The notes under the pieces are model-generated. The model worked only from the letters and a program-made list of their open reading frames with translations, was not told where the DNA came from and searched no databases. Positions 59,584 to 64,000 of a DNA stretch of 64,000 nucleotides are shown here, in pieces; positions within the stretch are counted from its first letter, which is position 1; the number at the start of each line of letters is the position of its first letter. Made by a program: the position numbers and the translations under genes. The stretch is from Billgrantia aerodenitrificans (GTDB taxonomy: Bacteria > Pseudomonadota > Gammaproteobacteria > Pseudomonadales > Halomonadaceae): contig NZ_JABFTV010000005.1 in the NCBI RefSeq assembly GCF_021404405.1, positions 310,001-374,000 on the forward strand, given 5' to 3'.

Positions 59584-59607
59584 GGAGAGGCGCGCTAGCG
59601 CCCCTCC
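59584..59607 (-). terminator. Hairpin between tctC-like and tctB-like genes
   Basis: Ten-position stem GGAGAGGCGC / GCGCCCCTCC with one mismatch and loop GCTA, 7 bases after the tctC stop and with no T-run. It has the same placement as the hairpin in the TRAP unit. Confidence 0.6.
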
Positions 59608-59614
59608 CTATCGA

Positions 59615-60616
59615 TCAGTTTCCTGACAGCATATCGCCGTATCTTTCCACGACCTCATGGATTTCATAAATAATTTCCTTCGACTCTTCAGGCCCGTAGT
59701 AGCCTGAAATCAAGTCGGAGCCGAGGTTTTCGATATGTGCCTGGTAAGCATCGCTGTTGAACACTTCCTGGTAGCTTGCAACGATGGCTTCGAAAGCTTC
59801 AGGGTTTTCCTCAGCAAAGCTGGTATGTACGGCAAGAAAGCGGTTATCGCCAATGGCGGGAAGGTCCGCCTCTGGAAAGGCTTCGTTCACCGGCGGGGCA
59901 TCCGGCCAGCCAGGGAATGTCTCATGTGAAGAAACGGCCAGCACACGCACCTGATCACCGAGTGTCATATCGCCATATGCCGAAGAAAACGCGGCATCGG
60001 AGTGACCGCCAAGCAGATCCGTGCGCTGCTCGCCACCACCATCGAAGGTCACGATATTGGGATTCAGATCCAGCGTATCGAGAAATGCCAGGCCAAAGAG
60101 GTGCGTTCCAGAGCCGGTCGCCATGGACATGGTAACGCTACCCGGGTTCTCGCGAATGCTCTCGACCAGCTCTTCGATGGTTTCATAGGGAGAGTCGGCA
60201 CGAACGACGATCGAGGTATAGTCGCGCTGCTCGATATTAATGAAGGTGAAGTCGTCCAGATCGAAATCGGCACCTTGAGCCACGATGTTCATGCTCAAGG
60301 TCGGCTGAATGCCTGCGAACAGGTAGTGACCGTTGGACGGAGAACCGAGAAACGTTCTGGAGCCCAGCAAGCCTGAAGCCCCACCACGGTTGTCCACGAT
60401 CATGGCGTAGTCGTGAAACTCCTCCCAATGCTGGGTCAACCCGCGCGCAAAACGATCGATGGAGCCACCTGCACTAAAAGGCAGGATGAGCCTGACGTTT
60501 TCCGTCGGCCATTCGGCAGCATTGGCGGAAAAGGCTGCTCCCGGCGCTGCGGCCACGAGGATAGCGCCGGCAAAGAGCGCCTTGGCGGTCGTTTTCATCT
60601 TGGGCTGGACAGTCAT
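59615..60616 (-). CDS. Tripartite tricarboxylate transporter substrate-binding protein (TctC family)
   Basis: A 333-residue periplasmic protein. The signal peptide ends near FSANA (about residues 29-33). The TctC/Bug fold starts with WPTENVRLILPFSAGGSIDRFARGL, then IVDNRGGASGLLGSRTFLGSPSNGHYLF, both conserved in the family. The domain 2 motif is FDGGGEQRTDLLGGHSDAAF. ATG 60616 follows GAGGAG. It binds a carboxylate ligand and hands it to TctAB. It is the first gene of the unit and is preceded by operator-like repeats. Confidence 0.96.
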   Translation of the reverse strand: MTVQPKMKTTAKALFAGAILVAAAPGAAFSANAAEWPTENVRLILPFSAGGSIDRFARGLTQHWEEFHDYAMIVDNRGGASGLLGSRTFLGSPSNGHYLFAGIQPTLSMNIVAQGADFDLDDFTFINIEQRDYTSIVVRADSPYETIEELVESIRENPGSVTMSMATGSGTHLFGLAFLDTLDLNPNIVTFDGGGEQRTDLLGGHSDAAFSSAYGDMTLGDQVRVLAVSSHETFPGWPDAPPVNEAFPEADLPAIGDNRFLAVHTSFAEENPEAFEAIVASYQEVFNSDAYQAHIENLGSDLISGYYGPEESKEIIYEIHEVVERYGDMLSGN

Positions 60617-61065
60617 GCCTGCTCCTCTCTTTCTATTGTTTTTGCGATTGTTTGCGATCGTTTTACGTTCGCTTCATGTGCCATTTAGAAATTGTTCTTG
60701 GCGATACGAGCGATTCGGGCGGGTTCTACCCTGACCAAAGTCGCCCTGACTTGTATCCCAAACTAGTTTATTGGATACGATCAGTCAAGAAAGCCTATAA
60801 CCAGACCTTTGTCTAACCTTGTCCAGCTGATGCACAGCAGGGTATCGCTCACAAGGCGCTTCACCGCCAAAGCGAAAGTCTTAACTAACCATATGTATTT
60901 AAATAAATTTCCAGAGGCAGGACGATTGAGCCTAACAATCGGCGTGCGGAGGCGTGCCGTAAGCAGGAGTATGAGCCGGCCCTTGCAGGCAGGCTCTTCG
61001 TGTCGATTGCGAGAATTGGATACGAAAACGTCAGGGCATGCAGGTCGGGCCGTCAGGCCCGGCCC
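60617..61065. promoter_or_regulatory. Control region upstream of the tctC-like gene
   Basis: About 450 bases without a convincing gene. It contains an inverted pair TTGTATCC (60751-60758) and GGATACGA (within TTGGATACGA, 60771-60780), and a further TTGGATACGA copy at 61016-61025. The inverted pair is centred about 150 bases before the tctC start and fits a dimeric regulator site. The sequence around 60660-60750 is otherwise unremarkable. Confidence 0.6.
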
Positions 61066-61152
61066 TCAGCCCCTCTGGCGCGTGAAGAACTCGTGAACCG
61101 AGATCCCGGCCAGTAGAGCCACATCGCGAGTGGTCACGGACCTCCGCTTCAT
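61066..61152 (-). pseudogene. Remnant of a LacI-type DNA-binding domain (28 aa)
   Basis: A 28-codon frame starting MKRRSVTTRDVALLAGISVHEFF and then stopping. The segment SVTTRDVALLAGISV is the pattern of the first helix-turn-helix of LacI regulators (T-x-x-DVA-x-LAG-V-S), normally followed by TVSR. Here it runs into EFFTRQRG and a stop, with no further LacI sequence seen. The ATG overlaps the stop of the dehydrogenase gene (ATGA), so it may still be translated. A LacI gene cut short by deletion is the simplest explanation; chance similarity is possible for so short a match. Confidence 0.45.
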
Positions 61153-62090
61153 GCGTCGCGCTCGTCTTGCAGCTTGCTGTAGGCGCCAAGCGCCATCAGT
61201 TGGCGGTCGCGCCAAGCCTGGCGTTCGGCCAGCCCTTCGAGAGGCAGCGCCGTGCGTCGTTCCGCCTCCAGCGCCGCAAGGGTTTCCGCCTGCCAGGGAG
61301 AGGCCCCATCGCGCTGGGCATCCACATCGGCATAGAGCGGGCCATAGCGGCGAGCGTAATCGGTCACCCCCGCCGGGGCATTGAGATCGATCGTCTCGAA
61401 CGGCCCCATAAACGACCACCGCAGCCCCAGGCCATGCTTGACGGTCTTGTCCAGATCCTCGGCCGAGACATAGCCGTCACGGAACAGGCGCAGCGCCTCG
61501 TTGAGCAGCGCCCCCTGCAGCCGATTGAGAACGAAGCCAGGCAACTCGCGCTTGACCAGCACCGGCACCTGGCCCACCTCGGACATCAAGGCCAGCGTTC
61601 TTTCGACCGCATCCGGGCTGGTGTTCGGTGCAGGCACCACCTCGACCACCGGCACCAGATAAGGGGGATTCACCGGGTGCGCCACCAGACAGCGCTGCGG
61701 ATGCGTCAAGTGCCCCGTGAAGCGCGACGCCGCAATGCCTGAAGTGGAGCTGGCAAGAATGGTGTCGGGCGCCGTCTCCGCCTCGAGGCGAGTGTATATT
61801 TCCTGCTTCACCTCGAGATTCTCGGGGCCGCACTCCTGCACGTAGGCAGCCTCACCCACCGCGAGTGCCAGGTCGGGTTCGATCTCGATGCGCGCCAGAA
61901 TCGCCTCGGGATCATCGACCAGGCCGGCGCGCTGCAGGTCCTGCAACGACTGGCGAATCGCTTGCGTCGCACCCGCCAGGGCCTCCGGCTGGGCATCATA
62001 CAGCCTCACCGAGCGCCCCGCCCGAGCAAAGACCATCGACCAAGCCCGTCCTATCAGTCCTGCCCCCACTACCGCGATAGGCTCCGACAT
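61149..62090 (-). CDS. 3-hydroxyacyl-CoA dehydrogenase-family NAD-dependent dehydrogenase (carnitine/gulonate dehydrogenase-like)
   Basis: A dehydrogenase of 313 residues. The Rossmann start is IAVVGAGLIGRAWSMVFARAGRSVRLYD, the catalytic-site segment SSTSGIAASRF..CLVAHPVNPPYLVPVVEVVP, and the C-terminal helical domain starts LPGFVLNRLQGALLNEALRL. The combination HPVNPPYLVPVVE is typical of L-carnitine dehydrogenase and lambda-crystallin/L-gulonate 3-dehydrogenase relatives rather than fatty-acid FadB enzymes. ATG 62090 follows AGGAGG; an in-frame upstream ATG at 62207 is unlikely. It is divergent from the HisD-like gene over 142 bases. Confidence 0.9.
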   Translation of the reverse strand: MSEPIAVVGAGLIGRAWSMVFARAGRSVRLYDAQPEALAGATQAIRQSLQDLQRAGLVDDPEAILARIEIEPDLALAVGEAAYVQECGPENLEVKQEIYTRLEAETAPDTILASSTSGIAASRFTGHLTHPQRCLVAHPVNPPYLVPVVEVVPAPNTSPDAVERTLALMSEVGQVPVLVKRELPGFVLNRLQGALLNEALRLFRDGYVSAEDLDKTVKHGLGLRWSFMGPFETIDLNAPAGVTDYARRYGPLYADVDAQRDGASPWQAETLAALEAERRTALPLEGLAERQAWRDRQLMALGAYSKLQDERDA

Positions 62091-62144
62091 GCTGCCTCCT
62101 ATTGACTCAAATGACTTTCGGCTCGAATGGCTGAAACAAGACAA

Positions 62145-62160
62145 TTGCATTCGTATGCAA
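62145..62160. promoter_or_regulatory. Palindromic operator candidate
   Basis: Perfect inverted repeat TTGCAT-TCGT-ATGCAA in the 142-base gap between the divergent dehydrogenase (start 62090) and HisD-like (start 62233) genes. It fits a dimeric regulator site that could control both. Confidence 0.55.
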
Positions 62161-62232
62161 ACGATACTAGCCTTGCGATGAGCCGTCTGTCGAGGCAACT
62201 CGATCACTCGTACAATTCAGCAGGTAACCGCC

Positions 62233-63543
62233 ATGATCCGACGACTGAAAACGGGCGCCCCGAGCGAAGCCCGCGCCGAAGCCGACCGCAAGGTTCGGGA
62301 AACCGTCGAGCAGACGCTTCAAGCCATCGAGACACGAGGCGATGAAGCCGTGCGAGAGCTTTCGGAAAAATTCGACCGCTGGTCGCCCACCACCTTCCGG
62401 CTGAGCCAAGCCGAGATCGAACGGGCAATATCGGAGCTCACGGCGCAAGAACTCGACGACATCCGCTTCGCCCAGGCTCAGATTCGCCGCTTTGCCGAGG
62501 CCCAATTGGCCAGTATGCAAGACGTCGAAGTGGAAACACGGCCCGGTGTGGTGCTGGGTCATAAGCACATCCCGGTCAATTCCGTAGGCTGCTACGTACC
62601 CGGCGGTGCCTACCCCATGGTCGCTTCTGCGCACATGAGCGTGCTGACCGCCAAGGTGGCCGGTGTCAAACGCGTCATCGCTGCCGCCCCGCCCTATCAA
62701 GGCAAACCGCATCCGGCTATCGTGGCGGCAATGCATCTGGCCGGTGCCGATGAAATCCTGGTGCTGGGTGGCGTACAGGCGGTTGGCGCCATGGCCATCG
62801 GCACCGAGTCCATCGAACCGGTCGACATGCTGGTCGGCCCCGGCAATGCCTTCGTTGCCGAAGCCAAGCGTCAGCTCTTCGGCCGGGTGGGCATCGATCT
62901 GTTCGCCGGCCCCACCGAAACACTGGTCATCGCCGACGAAACCGTCGACGGCCTGCTCTGTGCCACCGACCTGCTGGGCCAGGCCGAACACGGCCCCACC
63001 TCGCCCGCGGCGCTGCTCACCAACTCCGAGGCCTTGGCCAAGGCGACGCTCACCGCCATCGATGACCTGCTGGCCAAGCTGCCCACCGCCGAGATCGCCC
63101 GCCAGGCATGGAACGACTACGGCGAGGTCATCGTTTGCGACAGCCACGAAGAAATGCTGCAGGTGGCCGACGAGATGGCCTACGAGCACGTCCAAGTGAT
63201 GACCGAAGACCCCAACCTCTATCTCGACAGGCTGACGAACTATGGCGCGCTCTTCCTCGGCCCGCGTACCAACGTGGCCTACGGCGACAAGGTGATCGGC
63301 ACCAACCATACCCTGCCGACCAGGAAAGCCGCGCGTTATACCGGCGGGCTGTGGGTCGGCAAGTTCCTCAAGACCTGCACCTATCAGAAGGTGCTCACCG
63401 ACGAGGCTTCCGCCGAAATTGGGAGCTACTGCTCACGCCTGTGTGCGCTGGAAGGCTTTGCCGGACACGGCGAGCAGGCCAACGAACGCGTACGCCGCTA
63501 CGGCAAGCGTGACGTACCCTATGCCTCCGCGGTACCGGTATGA
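62233..63543 (+). CDS. HisD-like dehydrogenase (histidinol / sulfopropanediol 3-dehydrogenase family)
   Basis: A 436-residue NAD-dependent dehydrogenase of the histidinol dehydrogenase family. Visible marks are [88 protein letters not shown] and the catalytic Glu-His pair in YEHVQV (about 318-319). The HisD C-terminal pattern is replaced by [14 protein letters not shown], seen in non-histidine members such as the 2,3-dihydroxypropanesulfonate dehydrogenase HpsN. No his genes are nearby. Its stop overlaps the start of an SDR gene (ATGA), a pairing that also fits sulfopropanediol or sugar-alcohol catabolism. Confidence 0.9.
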   Translation: MIRRLKTGAPSEARAEADRKVRETVEQTLQAIETRGDEAVRELSEKFDRWSPTTFRLSQAEIERAISELTAQELDDIRFAQAQIRRFAEAQLASMQDVEVETRPGVVLGHKHIPVNSVGCYVPGGAYPMVASAHMSVLTAKVAGVKRVIAAAPPYQGKPHPAIVAAMHLAGADEILVLGGVQAVGAMAIGTESIEPVDMLVGPGNAFVAEAKRQLFGRVGIDLFAGPTETLVIADETVDGLLCATDLLGQAEHGPTSPAALLTNSEALAKATLTAIDDLLAKLPTAEIARQAWNDYGEVIVCDSHEEMLQVADEMAYEHVQVMTEDPNLYLDRLTNYGALFLGPRTNVAYGDKVIGTNHTLPTRKAARYTGGLWVGKFLKTCTYQKVLTDEASAEIGSYCSRLCALEGFAGHGEQANERVRRYGKRDVPYASAVPV

Positions 63544-64000
63544 AGCTGCCGCAAACCCCGAGCCTGCGCCTGGATGGGCGCAGCGCTCTGGTCACCGGCG
63601 CCAGCCAGGGCATCGGGCTGGCCTGCGCCTGCGCCCTGGCTCAAGCGGGCGCACGAGTGACTCTGGTGGCCCGCAACGCCGAGCGGCTGGAAGAAGTGGT
63701 CGCGGCTCTGCGCACCGCCGGGCACGAAGCGGAAGGCCTGGCACTGGACGTGCAAGACCAGGGCGCCACCCGTCGCGCCCTGGCGGGCCGGCGCTTCGAC
63801 ATACTGGTCAACAACGCCGGCACCAACCGCCCCAAACCGATCGACCAGGTCACGGAAGAGGACTACGCCGCGGTCATGGCGCTCAACGTCCGGGCTACCT
63901 ACTTCCTGACCCAAACGGTGATCGAAGAGATGCCCGCCGGCGGCAGCGTGATCAACGTCTCCTCACAGATGGGACACGTAGGCGCCAAGAACCGCAGCCT
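63540..64000 (+). CDS. SDR family oxidoreductase, 3' end cut by window
   Basis: The first 153 residues of a short-chain dehydrogenase. The cofactor loop TGASQGIG lies at 19-26, DVQDQ follows for adenine contact, then [11 protein letters not shown] and the start of the catalytic strand [17 protein letters not shown] (the active Ser is in SSQ). The catalytic YxxxK lies beyond the window. ATG 63540 overlaps the HisD-like stop. It probably catalyses a second oxidation in the same pathway as its upstream neighbour. Confidence 0.93.
   Translation, partial: MKLPQTPSLRLDGRSALVTGASQGIGLACACALAQAGARVTLVARNAERLEEVVAALRTAGHEAEGLALDVQDQGATRRALAGRRFDILVNNAGTNRPKPIDQVTEEDYAAVMALNVRATYFLTQTVIEEMPAGGSVINVSSQMGHVGAKNRS

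Overview
The window looks like chromosomal DNA of a halophilic gammaproteobacterium, most likely of the Halomonas group. This is inferred from the high-GC coding style, a caa3-type cytochrome oxidase cluster followed by a DUF2970 gene, a BCCT osmolyte carrier, and a dense set of TRAP, TTT and dicarboxylate genes. No species can be named without a database search.

Layout. (1) 1-3558, minus strand: respiratory genes (coxB with a fused cytochrome c domain, ctaD, truncated ctaG) and a small DUF2970 protein. (2) 3.8-7.0 kb: a small unknown protein, a BCCT transporter, tRNA-Pro(GGG) with a terminator, a CAP-domain secreted protein and a possible 37-aa ORF. (3) 7.2-43.4 kb, all minus strand: a colinear locus built around one uninterrupted 26-kb gene for an 8716-residue surface protein. 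The protein starts with a LEPR-XLL motif and carries RTX-like repeats at both ends, a very long beta-solenoid repeat region, a coiled coil and a C-terminal membrane segment. Transcription order is TolC-type outer membrane protein, SapC-family protein, giant protein, unknown 275-aa protein, GAF-HlyD fusion, PqqD-like/M50 protease/HlyD fusion, shortened SecA paralogue, periplasmic HlyD adaptor. No HlyB-type ABC exporter is visible. This is the most unusual system in the window: it looks like a dedicated route for exporting or anchoring the giant protein, with SecA-like and M50/HlyD parts in place of a classical type 1 secretion ATPase. An AraC-type regulator lies just upstream.

(4) 44.8-60.6 kb: three catabolic transcription units. 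A minus-strand unit holds a TauD-type dioxygenase, a TRAP transporter (P, Q, M), an isochorismatase-type amidohydrolase resembling N-carbamoylsarcosine/maleamate amidases, a 71-aa AtzG-like protein and an amidase. A divergent plus-strand unit holds LeuC-like and LeuD-like hydro-lyase subunits, an isocitrate lyase/PEP-mutase-type lyase and an AbrB-family membrane protein. A second minus-strand unit holds TctC, TctB, TctA, a GntR/FCD regulator and an iron-type alcohol dehydrogenase. A TTGGATACG(A) motif recurs in both intergenic control regions, suggesting that one regulator, perhaps the GntR protein, controls all three units. A plausible reading is uptake and deamidation of an amide or imide to an unsaturated dicarboxylate, hydration by LeuCD and cleavage by the lyase. 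The substrate cannot be read from sequence.

(5) 61.1-64.0 kb: a 3-hydroxyacyl-CoA-dehydrogenase-type gene with a LacI-like DNA-binding remnant overlapping its stop, divergent from a HisD-like dehydrogenase and a truncated SDR gene. A perfect 16-bp palindrome lies between the divergent starts. No insertion sequence, prophage, CRISPR array or rRNA was seen.
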